Positions 31,930-40,985 of a stretch of DNA of 64,000 nt are shown here, piece by piece (position 1 is the stretch's first letter; the number at the start of each line of letters is the position of its first letter). The notes under the pieces are model-generated. The model was not told the origin of the DNA and ran no database searches. It saw nothing but the letters and a program-made list of their open reading frames with translations. A program made the position numbers and the translations under genes. The stretch is from Verrucomicrobiota bacterium (lineage in GTDB: Bacteria; Verrucomicrobiota; Verrucomicrobiia; Verrucomicrobiales; Akkermansiaceae), in NCBI GenBank assembly GCA_004294095.1, contig RDZR01000034.1, positions 1-64,000 on the forward strand. The letters run 5' to 3'.

Positions 31930-33723
31930 ATGACTTTGCCATGGATTTTACTTTTTCTGCCGTTGCTCACCGCGGCGGTGAATTTTTTGGTGCTCAAAAA
32001 ATCGCCGATTGCAGCGTGGCTTTCCACTGCCTCGGCGTTGGCCACGGCGGTGATTGCGTTTTTGCTGTTAGGGAAAACAGATCAGGCTTCATTTGAGTGG
32101 GCCACGGTGGGAGATTTTTCAATCAAGCTGGGTTATCACCTCGATCCGTTGGCCACCGGCATGATGATCGTGGTGACCGTCGTCGGTCTGTTAGTGCATG
32201 TCTTTTCACTGGCCTACATGAAGGAAGATGAGGCCAATGCGCGCTATTTCACTGGGCTATCGCTCTTCATGTTCTCGATGACGGGCATTGTTCTCGCAGA
32301 TAATTTTTTGATGACGTTTATTTTTTGGGAGCTGGTCGGTTTGAGTTCCTACTTACTCATCGGCCATTGGTATCATAAAAATTCAGCGGCAGATGCGGCG
32401 AAGAAAGCATTTCTGTGCAACCGCGTGGGTGACTTCGGTTTCATGATCGGCATTTTGCTGTTATGGGGCATCACCGGCACCATGAAATTTTCGGACATGG
32501 GAGTGCCGGTAGGAGTCAGCGAGTTCACTCTCTCCGCCGCGGTTCTGTGTATTTTCTGCGGGGCAATCGGCAAATCTGCGCAAGTTCCGCTGCACGTGTG
32601 GCTGCCGGATGCGATGGAGGGACCGACTCCCGTTTCGGCATTGATCCACGCGGCAACGATGGTCGCGGCGGGCGTGTATATGCTGTTCCGCCTGCAATTG
32701 AGTTTGGGTGCAGATTTATTCATCGGCTTGGGAGCAAGCGATGTGATTGCGTGGGTCGGCGGATTTACGGCGTTGTTGGCGGCGTTGATGGCCACGCAGC
32801 AAAATGACATCAAGCGCGTGCTGGCCTACTCGACGCTCTCGCAGCTCGGCTACATGGTGATGGCGGTGGGCCTCGTTTCTGGCGAAGCGGGCATGTTCCA
32901 TCTATTCACGCATGCGTGGTTCAAGGCGTTGCTGTTCTTGGGCTCGGGAGCGGTAATTTACGCCTGCCATCACGAGCAAGATATTTGGAAAATGGGCGGC
33001 TTGATGCGCAAGATGCCGATCACCGGAATCACGTTTTTCATCGGATTTCTCGCGCTGATTGCAGTGCCGGGCACGTCTGGATTTTTCTCGAAAGAACAGA
33101 TCCTCGAAGCCGCTCACGCGAAGCAGCCAGTTCTTTTCTGGGTGGCCGTCGCGGTGGCCGTGCTCACGCCATTTTACATGACTCGCTTGGTAATCGTCGC
33201 ATTTTTTGGCAAAGCGCGCGATGAAGGCGCGAGCCACGCGCATGAAGTTGGCCCGCTGATGTGGCTGCCGTTGGCGATCCTCTCCGTGCTCGGATTGATT
33301 GCCGGATATCCGTTCTTTGCCGAAAAATTTGCTCCCGCCTACAAGCGTCCCGAGCATCTGATCCACTTCGGCATGGTCACTTATATTTCGGTGGGTGCGG
33401 TTATTTCCGGAGTGATCGCGGCGATTCTAGTTTACCGCGGAAAAGATCGGGATCCGATCTCGATTCCCCTGCTCCAGCAACGATTTTATATCGATCAACT
33501 TTACGACAACGTGCTGGTGCGTTATCTGCAAAATGCGGGCGCGGCGATCATCGCGTTTATTGACGAGTTATTCATCAATGGCTTGCTCGTCGGTGGCATC
33601 GGTCGCGCGGCAGCAAGTGCAGGCAATGCGATGAGGAAAATTCAATCCGGCAGTTTGCAGGGTTATGCCTTTGCCTTTGGTCTCGGCGTTTTGATGGTGA
33701 TTTATTTCACGGTATTTTTGTGA
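31930..33723 (+). CDS. nuoL: NADH-quinone oxidoreductase subunit L
   Basis: 'FIFWELVGLSSYLLIGHWY', 'VPLHVWLPDAMEGPTPVSALIHAATMVAAGVYML', 'LAYSTLSQLGYM'; ATG 31930 chosen (ORF track extends upstream through nuoK in another frame). Confidence 0.95.
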   Translation: MTLPWILLFLPLLTAAVNFLVLKKSPIAAWLSTASALATAVIAFLLLGKTDQASFEWATVGDFSIKLGYHLDPLATGMMIVVTVVGLLVHVFSLAYMKEDEANARYFTGLSLFMFSMTGIVLADNFLMTFIFWELVGLSSYLLIGHWYHKNSAADAAKKAFLCNRVGDFGFMIGILLLWGITGTMKFSDMGVPVGVSEFTLSAAVLCIFCGAIGKSAQVPLHVWLPDAMEGPTPVSALIHAATMVAAGVYMLFRLQLSLGADLFIGLGASDVIAWVGGFTALLAALMATQQNDIKRVLAYSTLSQLGYMVMAVGLVSGEAGMFHLFTHAWFKALLFLGSGAVIYACHHEQDIWKMGGLMRKMPITGITFFIGFLALIAVPGTSGFFSKEQILEAAHAKQPVLFWVAVAVAVLTPFYMTRLVIVAFFGKARDEGASHAHEVGPLMWLPLAILSVLGLIAGYPFFAEKFAPAYKRPEHLIHFGMVTYISVGAVISGVIAAILVYRGKDRDPISIPLLQQRFYIDQLYDNVLVRYLQNAGAAIIAFIDELFINGLLVGGIGRAAASAGNAMRKIQSGSLQGYAFAFGLGVLMVIYFTVFL

Positions 33724-33751
33724 TTTTTTCAAAGAAGATTCTAACAGCACT

Positions 33752-35185
33752 ATGCTCATTCTTTTCATCCTCCTTCCAATTGTTGCCAGCATCGCCATAT
33801 TCTGCGGCGCTCCGGCGCGCCAGTCGGCCATTGCGGCGGCAGCGATTAATTTTCTGTTAGCTGGCTATGTCACGCTCGCCCACCAGCCGGGGATCGGGGC
33901 ATTTAATTTCATGGTGTTAGAAAAGCCTGAGCTACATCTTTCACTGGAAATCATGGATGGCATGAGTCTGGTGATGCTTTTGCTGAGCGTGATTGTGACG
34001 CTCGCCGCGGTGCTGTGTAGCAAGGCGCCCGAAGGCAACGAAAAGTTATTTTACAGCTCATCCCTCCTGATTTCAGCTGGGGCGATTGGTGCGTTTTTAT
34101 CCAAAGATGTGTTTTTCTTTTTTGCCTTCCACGAGTTGGCGTTGATTCCAACGTTTTTGATGATCGGGATGTTCGGGCGCGGCGATCGACGCGCGGCGGC
34201 ATGGAAAATTACGATCTACCTTGGGCTCGGCTCGTTGGTTCTGTTAGCCGGGTTGGTTTGGCTCACGCGTGTGACTGGAAGCTATGACATTCCGACAATG
34301 ATTGCCGCGAGTGGCGAAATTCCGCTGAACACGCAAATTGGCATCGCGGGTCTGCTTCTGTTAGGCTTTGGCATGCTCATTTCGCTATTCCCATTTCATT
34401 CATGGGCGGCACCAGCCTATGCCAGCGCGCCGGCACCGATTGCGATGCTGCATGCGGGCGTGTTGAAAAAATTCGGGCTATACGGGCTCTTGCGCTTGGC
34501 CGTGCCGATCTTGCCGGAGGGCATGTCGTATTGGCTGACTCCACTGCTGGTTTTGCTGTTAGGAAATATCCTTTGGGTTGGCTTTGTTACCATTTCCCAA
34601 AAACGCTTGGATCTGATGTTAGGCAATTCATCGGTCATGCACATGGGCTACATTTTTTTGGCGATCGCCGCATTAATCGCATTTCCTGGCAATACGCTTG
34701 CACAGCCTGCTGCCGTTTTATTGATGTTCGCGCACGGCATTTCGATTGCCATGTTGTTTGGTCTAGCAGATCGCATCGAGCGAGTCACCGGCACGCTTGA
34801 ACTGGCAGACCTCGGCGGTCTCGCGAAAACGGCACCTTCGCTGGCGTGGCTTTTTGGCATCGCGGCGATGGCCTCGATTGGCTTGCCAGGGCTTGCGAAC
34901 TTTGCGGGAGAGGTGATGGTTTTTCTCGCTGCATTTCAAGCATACCAAGGCATCGATTCTCTTGGGCCGGTGCAAATTGCCTGCATCCTTTCGATCTGGG
35001 GCGTGGTCATTTCCGCAGTGTATATGCTGCGCGCTTACCGCAGTGTGTTCCATGGGCCATTGGTAAAAATCACCTCCGATGTCGCCCACATGACGTGGCA
35101 AGATCGCCTGCCTGCGGTGATTCTGGCCATCACTTTATTCGCTGTGGGACTCTATCCCAATCTGTTACTCAACCTGCTTAAATAA
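33752..35185 (+). CDS. nuoM: NADH-quinone oxidoreductase subunit M
   Basis: 'FFAFHELALIPTFLMIGMFG', 'FPFHSWAAPAYASAPAPIAMLHAGVLKKFGLYGLLR'. Confidence 0.93.
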   Translation: MLILFILLPIVASIAIFCGAPARQSAIAAAAINFLLAGYVTLAHQPGIGAFNFMVLEKPELHLSLEIMDGMSLVMLLLSVIVTLAAVLCSKAPEGNEKLFYSSSLLISAGAIGAFLSKDVFFFFAFHELALIPTFLMIGMFGRGDRRAAAWKITIYLGLGSLVLLAGLVWLTRVTGSYDIPTMIAASGEIPLNTQIGIAGLLLLGFGMLISLFPFHSWAAPAYASAPAPIAMLHAGVLKKFGLYGLLRLAVPILPEGMSYWLTPLLVLLLGNILWVGFVTISQKRLDLMLGNSSVMHMGYIFLAIAALIAFPGNTLAQPAAVLLMFAHGISIAMLFGLADRIERVTGTLELADLGGLAKTAPSLAWLFGIAAMASIGLPGLANFAGEVMVFLAAFQAYQGIDSLGPVQIACILSIWGVVISAVYMLRAYRSVFHGPLVKITSDVAHMTWQDRLPAVILAITLFAVGLYPNLLLNLLK

Positions 35186-35216
35186 CGAGCATTTCGATCA
35201 CCTTTCAAAAAGCACC

Positions 35217-36686
35217 ATGCCCGCCTATTATTTAGAAGCTCTCACCGTCACTCTTGGCATTTGCCTGCTCATGGCAGAGGCGTTCTGCTCAACGAAAAGC
35301 AAGGCATGGGTCGGCGTTTCGGCGATCATTGGCTTAAGCGTTATTTTGGCGCTCATGTTTGTGGCGATCGGCCCGCAGGACAAGCCGGATGCGGCGTGGG
35401 CCAAGTGGCCGTTGTGGAATTTCTATCAATTTGATGGCATGGCCAAATTTTACAAAGGCTTCGTCTTGGTCTGCACGATTCTGGTGCTGATGATGGCATT
35501 GGATTATCGGAAAATTCTCTCAAGATTTACCGATCACCCGAAGTCGGAAGCGGGCACCGGCGAATTTTACGCGCTGCCGGTCTTTGCCTGCGCGGGCATG
35601 ATGTGGCTGGCATCGGCCAAAGATCTAGCAGGAGCATTTGTCGCACTTGAGTTAGTCACGATCACTTTTTACATCATGGTGGCTTATTTGAAGCGCAACG
35701 TCGGCTCGCTGGAAGCCGGGGTGAAATATCTGATCCTCGGCGCGCTGAGCACCGGATTTTTGGTTTACGGCATCGCATGGATTTATGGCATGACCGGCAC
35801 CATGAGCCTCGCCACATTGGCCACCGTGCCAGTGCCAGCAGATCGCTTGGTCGGCTTGTTATTTGGCATCGCCTTAGTGCTCGTTGGGCTGGGCTTCAAG
35901 ATTGGTGCATTCCCGATGCAAGTGTGGATTCCAGACGTTTATCAAGGAGCTCCAACTCCGATCACTGCATTTTTATCCGTTGGCTCAAAGGCGGCGGGCT
36001 TTGTTTTGTTGATCCGCTTTTTGGAGCCATTGCTGATGCATGAAACGGTGCGCGGACCCGTGCTGATGCTGCTGTTGATCCTTGCATGCGCGACGTTGAT
36101 TTTTGGAAATTTTGCAGCCATTCCACAAACGAATTTCAAACGCCTACTCGCATACTCATCGATTGCCCATGCGGGATTTTTGTTATTGGCCCTCGCTGCG
36201 TGGCAACCCAACTCCGCGCAATCGATGGGATCGATCTCAATCGTGAGTTTCTATCTTGCGACGTATTTACTGATGACCCTGGGTGTCTTTTTCATCGTTG
36301 CCCAAGTGCGGATTCATCGCGAGGGAGAAATGGTCAAAGACTTCAACGGCCTCGGTAAAACCAACCCTACTTTGGCACTGGCGTTGACGATTTTACTCGC
36401 TGCGATGGCGGGCGTTCCTCTCACCGCCGGATTTGTTGGGAAATTTCTCGTTTTCACCCTCGCGATTGATGCGGGCCTATGGTGGGGAGTTGCGATTGCG
36501 CTGATTGCAGCAGCCACTGGTTTTTACTACTACTTCAAAGTCATTCGGGCCATGTGGTGGCTTCCGGCGGCAGATTCCACTCCGCTTGCCATGCCTCGAT
36601 TAAGCACCATATGCATCGGCGCGATGACCGCAGCGGTGATCGTTTTTGGACTTTGGCCGCAGCCGCTCTACGTTCTGCTCAAGTAG
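35217..36686 (+). CDS. nuoN: NADH-quinone oxidoreductase subunit N
   Basis: 'ALELVTITFYIMVAYLKRN', 'FKIGAFPMQVWIPDVYQGAPTPITAFLSVGSKAAGF', 'LLAYSSIAHAGFLL'. Confidence 0.94.
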   Translation: MPAYYLEALTVTLGICLLMAEAFCSTKSKAWVGVSAIIGLSVILALMFVAIGPQDKPDAAWAKWPLWNFYQFDGMAKFYKGFVLVCTILVLMMALDYRKILSRFTDHPKSEAGTGEFYALPVFACAGMMWLASAKDLAGAFVALELVTITFYIMVAYLKRNVGSLEAGVKYLILGALSTGFLVYGIAWIYGMTGTMSLATLATVPVPADRLVGLLFGIALVLVGLGFKIGAFPMQVWIPDVYQGAPTPITAFLSVGSKAAGFVLLIRFLEPLLMHETVRGPVLMLLLILACATLIFGNFAAIPQTNFKRLLAYSSIAHAGFLLLALAAWQPNSAQSMGSISIVSFYLATYLLMTLGVFFIVAQVRIHREGEMVKDFNGLGKTNPTLALALTILLAAMAGVPLTAGFVGKFLVFTLAIDAGLWWGVAIALIAAATGFYYYFKVIRAMWWLPAADSTPLAMPRLSTICIGAMTAAVIVFGLWPQPLYVLLK

Positions 36687-36792
36687 ATTGGGCTCATCGC
36701 ATCGCTGCGAGTTGTCGAGAGAAAAGCATTCTTTTTTCGTTCCGTTGGAATCAGCTTGGAATCAGCAGCGGAATTTTTACAATCCTATCCCC

Positions 36793-37698
36793 ATGGCGAA
36801 GCAAGCACTCGGAAAAGGACTCGGAGCACTGATCAAAAAAAGCGCCAGCACGCCAACTCACGCAGCAGAAGTCAGCGATGCCGATCGCAAGCTCGTGCGC
36901 GATGTCCCGATTGATGACGTTGTGCCAAGTCCTTTGCAACCTCGGCTGCATTTCATGGAAGCACCGCTGGATGATCTGATGGAATCGATCCGCCAACATG
37001 GCATCATTCAACCGCTGATCGTCCGTCGGATCGGCGCGAAATTAGAACTCATCGCTGGCGAGCGCCGCTGGCGGGCATCCAAAAAACTTGGCCTCAGTCT
37101 GGTGCCAGTCATCGAGCGCGAAGCATCCGATCGCGATGTGTTAGAAATGGCGCTGATCGAAAATTTACAGCGTGAAGATCTCAACCCATTGGAAGAAGCC
37201 GCTGGCTACGTGCGCTTGGCTAAAGAATACGCGCTGAAGCAGGATGAAATTGCACAACGCGTCGGAAAATCCCGCGCGAGTGTGGCAAACGCGATGCGTC
37301 TGTTAGATTTGCATGGAGATGTGCAAAAACTCGTCGCGCAAGGTCAACTAACCGTAGGTCATGCCAAAGCAATTCTCGCAATCAAGGATTTGGAAAATCA
37401 ATTGGTGCTGGCGGACCAAATCATCCGCAAGCAGATGACGGTGCGTGCAGCCGAGCGGCTTGCGCAATCTTTCCAACCCAACTCCACCACCGATTCAAGT
37501 GTGGTGCGGCGGTCTTCCACCAGTGGCCGCGAAGTGGATCTGCACGTAAAAGCCTTAACCAATCAATTGCGCGAACATTTAGCCACCTACGTTGCAATCC
37601 AGCATGCTTCAAAAAAAGGCCGGATTGAGATCGAGTATTACGGCAATGATGACCTCCAACGGATTTTAAGTCTGTTAGGCTTGCCGCCGTCTTTGTAA
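36793..37698 (+). CDS. parB: Chromosome partitioning protein ParB
   Basis: 'MAKQALGKGLGALIKKS', 'PSPLQPRLHF', 'LIVRRIGAKLELIAGERRWRASKKLGL', 'ALIENLQREDLNPLEEAAGY', 'RVGKSRASVANAMRLLDL'; ATG at 36793. Confidence 0.94.
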   Translation: MAKQALGKGLGALIKKSASTPTHAAEVSDADRKLVRDVPIDDVVPSPLQPRLHFMEAPLDDLMESIRQHGIIQPLIVRRIGAKLELIAGERRWRASKKLGLSLVPVIEREASDRDVLEMALIENLQREDLNPLEEAAGYVRLAKEYALKQDEIAQRVGKSRASVANAMRLLDLHGDVQKLVAQGQLTVGHAKAILAIKDLENQLVLADQIIRKQMTVRAAERLAQSFQPNSTTDSSVVRRSSTSGREVDLHVKALTNQLREHLATYVAIQHASKKGRIEIEYYGNDDLQRILSLLGLPPSL

Positions 37699-39371
37699 TG
37701 CAGTGCTTTGCTTGCATCGCCAGAAATTTGAGCGTAGTAAACAGCATCAAACGCAAGTCATTTAGCTTCCTTCTCGCTCGCCGCTACCTCAATCCGCGGC
37801 GTTCAATGCTTTCTTCATTTACGCTGATTTCACTCGTCGGCGTGATGCTCGGCGTGCTGGTGCTCATCGTGGTGATGGCAGTCTATGCCGGGCTTGAACG
37901 CAGCGTAAAAAACCGGCTGTTAGGTTTCACACCCCACATACTACTCAGCAATCTAACACCCGCCGAAGAAGAATCGCGGGCTGAGCTCTGGCAACAAGGC
38001 AAAGCCAAAGCCAAAGCAATTCCGGGAGTGGAAAGCGTGAGTTCGTTTATTTCTGATAACGTCATCTTGGACTTTGAATCGTGGCAACGCCCAGTGATTT
38101 ACCGCGGCGTGGATGCCAGTGATCCGGCACAAGTCAAAGGCCTCAGCAACATGCTCGATTTGGTCAACTACCCGGGATCGCAAGCAGACATCGGCATTGA
38201 CGACCGCATCGTGGTCTCCTCAATCATCGCTGGGCAATTGCATCTCACCGTTGGCGATAAGGTGCGGCTGTATTCGACGCGTAACTTTGAAGAAGTCGTG
38301 CAGACCTACAAGGCGACAGAAAATCCGCCGATTCGGGAAACATTTGCAGAAAGTTGGCAAAAAGCCAGCCAGCCGCTGCGCGATGCGTGGCAAAGCAATC
38401 CAGCCGGTGGCTTCACCCAGAAAATCGATGTTTTGCAAACATCCTACACATTGTTAGATGAAATACGACAAAGCACGATTCGCAAGCCAGAGTCAGAATG
38501 GTTAGAGAAAATTATGTTAGAAATGGAGGCTGCTCAAAAAAATGAAGAGAAGCAGATTTACGAATTCTCCGCAGAGCAAAAAGCAACCATCACCACCTTG
38601 CTCCAAAATCTCGATACCAGCGATGCTGAAAAACTGGATGGAGAAATATTGCGCGGTCTCAAGCAAATCGTGCTGCCGCGCGAAGCTGTAATTGCCGGCG
38701 TCTATCAGGCATCTCAAATGGCAATGACTCCCGATTTATTCGTGCCGATGCCGATGGCGCAATCAATTGCCGGCCTCGATGATGGTGACGTTCAGGGAAT
38801 CGCACTTCGCCTAACAGATCCGTATCAAGCGCAGCAAGTGGCTGCAGAAGGCAGAAAATTGTTAGACCCCGATTGGTCACTACTGACTTGGGGTGAGCAG
38901 TATCAGGGATTTTTCGCGCTTATCAACCAACAGCGCGTGATGATGTATTTTGCACTTTCATTCATTGTCTTGGTGTCCGCTTTTTCGATGATGGCGGTGA
39001 TGTTCACGGTGACGATCCAAAAGCGCCGAGAAATTGGCGTGATGAAAGCACTCGGCGCCACTCCCGGACAAATTGTCAGAGTATTTCTTTATCAAGGAAT
39101 GATCCTCGGCGTCTTCGGCGCGCTGTTAGGGGTGGTGCTTGGCCGTTTGGTAATCCATTACCGCGGTGGCTTGCAGTCGGTGCTTCGGCAGCTTGGCTTC
39201 GATCCTTTTGCTGCGAGTTTTACTGGCTTTGATACTTTGCCCGCTTATAATGACCCATTGGAACAATTCGTGATCGCGGTCATGGCCTTTGTTTTATGCT
39301 CGCTAGCTGCTTTGGTCCCCGCATTTTTTGCCGCACGAAGCGATGCCGCGAAATCACTCCGCAATATCTAA
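37698..39371 (+). CDS. LolC/LolE-family lipoprotein-releasing ABC transporter permease
   Basis: 'LARRYLNPRRSMLSSFTLISLVGVMLGVLVLIVVMAVYAGLE', 'MMAVMFTVTIQKRREIGVMKALGATPGQIVRVFLYQGMILGVFGALLG'; overlaps parB stop (TAATG). Confidence 0.9.
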   Translation: MQCFACIARNLSVVNSIKRKSFSFLLARRYLNPRRSMLSSFTLISLVGVMLGVLVLIVVMAVYAGLERSVKNRLLGFTPHILLSNLTPAEEESRAELWQQGKAKAKAIPGVESVSSFISDNVILDFESWQRPVIYRGVDASDPAQVKGLSNMLDLVNYPGSQADIGIDDRIVVSSIIAGQLHLTVGDKVRLYSTRNFEEVVQTYKATENPPIRETFAESWQKASQPLRDAWQSNPAGGFTQKIDVLQTSYTLLDEIRQSTIRKPESEWLEKIMLEMEAAQKNEEKQIYEFSAEQKATITTLLQNLDTSDAEKLDGEILRGLKQIVLPREAVIAGVYQASQMAMTPDLFVPMPMAQSIAGLDDGDVQGIALRLTDPYQAQQVAAEGRKLLDPDWSLLTWGEQYQGFFALINQQRVMMYFALSFIVLVSAFSMMAVMFTVTIQKRREIGVMKALGATPGQIVRVFLYQGMILGVFGALLGVVLGRLVIHYRGGLQSVLRQLGFDPFAASFTGFDTLPAYNDPLEQFVIAVMAFVLCSLAALVPAFFAARSDAAKSLRNI

Positions 39372-39374
39372 CTG

Positions 39375-40214
39375 ATGGAAATCTGGCTGATCATCAATGG
39401 CACAAAATCAGGTCCACACCATGATTATGATATCCGTGGGCGCATCCAACGTGGTGAACTCAACCGAGATGTGCATGCGTGGCATGATGGACTTTCCGCA
39501 TGGAAACCGTTAGAAAAAATCGAGTTATTCGCTAGTGAATTCACCAACAGCGAAAATTCTCCCCCACCGTTGCCTATGCAACCTAGGGAAACTCCTGATC
39601 TAACAGAGCAACCCGCTTCTAGCCCAACACTCAAGCCACGAAGTGTGTGGATACGATTTTGGGCACGTTGGTTCGACATGATTCTTTATGCCACCGTGAT
39701 GTGGGGCATCCTCTCGCTAAGCGGGCGAGATCTTGCCGATTTGATGATGAATCTCTGGTTCACTCTCTTCATGTATGTGCCATGGTTTTTGATAGAATCT
39801 TACCTCATCTATCAGTTCGGCACCACGCCTGGCAAATGGCTGTTAGGATTGCGTGTTGAAAACATGGATGGCTCCCCTATCCCGTTTGCCAACTCCGCCT
39901 ACCGTGCAGCGAGAGTCTTTTTCACTGGCATCGGCATGGGTTGGCAGTTGTTATCCATTTTTTGCCAAGCGCTGAGTTGGTTTACCGTTCGTAAAATCGG
40001 CAAAAGCATGTGGGACGTTGTCGGCGGCCACGAGGTGAGGCAAGTGCCCATCAAGCCGATACGTATCGCCATTTTCGCAATGCTCTTAAGCAGTATTGTC
40101 ATGCTGCAAGGAGCCATTTTGGCACCCTACACCGCGCGTGTGCTTGCCGAAAATGCGCCTGAGTTTAAGAAATTTCTCGAAAAGCACGACATCCCGATCG
40201 CTCCGCAGAAGTGA
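39375..40214 (+). CDS. RDD family membrane protein with N-terminal GYF_2 domain
   Basis: 'EIWLIINGTKSGPHHDYDIRGRIQRGELNRDVHAWHDGLSAWKPLEKI'; 'RFWARWFDMILYATVMW', 'GTTPGKWLLGLRVENMDGSPI'. Confidence 0.88.
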   Translation: MEIWLIINGTKSGPHHDYDIRGRIQRGELNRDVHAWHDGLSAWKPLEKIELFASEFTNSENSPPPLPMQPRETPDLTEQPASSPTLKPRSVWIRFWARWFDMILYATVMWGILSLSGRDLADLMMNLWFTLFMYVPWFLIESYLIYQFGTTPGKWLLGLRVENMDGSPIPFANSAYRAARVFFTGIGMGWQLLSIFCQALSWFTVRKIGKSMWDVVGGHEVRQVPIKPIRIAIFAMLLSSIVMLQGAILAPYTARVLAENAPEFKKFLEKHDIPIAPQK

Positions 40215-40316
40215 CTGGATATGGAAGTTCATAAAAAACGAAACATTTGCATATAATCCGCTTGCCAAGTGCCATTCGATCTCTTCATTCTCCCGCCCCG
40301 CCACGGGAAATCAAAA

Positions 40317-40389
40317 GCGAGGATAGCTCAGTTGGTAGAGCAGTTGGCTTTTAATCAATTGGTCCTGGGTTCGAATCCCAGTCCTCGTA
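40317..40389 (+). tRNA. tRNA-Lys (anticodon UUU)
   Basis: Cloverleaf: acceptor GCGAGGA/TCCTCGT, D arm GCTCAGTTGGTAGAGC, anticodon loop CTTTTAA, T arm CTGGGTTCGAATCCCAG; CCA not encoded; 1-72 pair is G.U. Confidence 0.93.
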
Positions 40390-40985
40390 TTTCCTTGATT
40401 TCCATGAGCTACAATTGAGACGATGCTCATCGTCTTGGGCATAGGCCTCACCTTTGCCGGATGTGTTCTTCAACCAACTCCGATCCGCCCCGAATCTCCG
40501 ATGTTCATTTCATCGAGTTTCCCATTCAAAGTAACACGTCTCCTTTGGCGCACAACTCTCCGTAATCCGCAGCTAAAAAAGCTCACTAACCATGATCGGC
40601 TTTGCCTCTGCGATGAGCGTCCACTCCGCGCCCGAAGCGCACTGGTTGCGGCTTGTTAGAATTGACCTCGTCAAAGCGAAAATAAGGCTTGGCGCGTAAG
40701 ATGATTCTTTTTTAAGAAAATTTCAAAGAGTTCATTTTCTTCTCCTTTGCAAACGGCCAAGCGAACACACCATCCTTCGCGATGGTTAATGAGGACACGC
40801 TTGGACAAAACTCATCAAGACACCGCTGGAATAGAAAATCTTGTCCATGGGTTTTGAGAATTTCGCGATCTGTTTGTTCGCTAGTCTTACATTCCGCTTC
40901 AACAGACACCTACGGCTGCCCGTGAAAACCACATTTTAAGCACGACAGTGCGATTTTGAAAAGTGAACTGTGCACTTAAAGGTAA

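Noticed and set aside
40423-40659. 78 aa ORF after tRNA-Lys with lipobox-like 'LTFAGC'
   Set aside because: Only the first ~25 residues look protein-like; the rest reads as low-quality sequence. Too weak to call as a gene.
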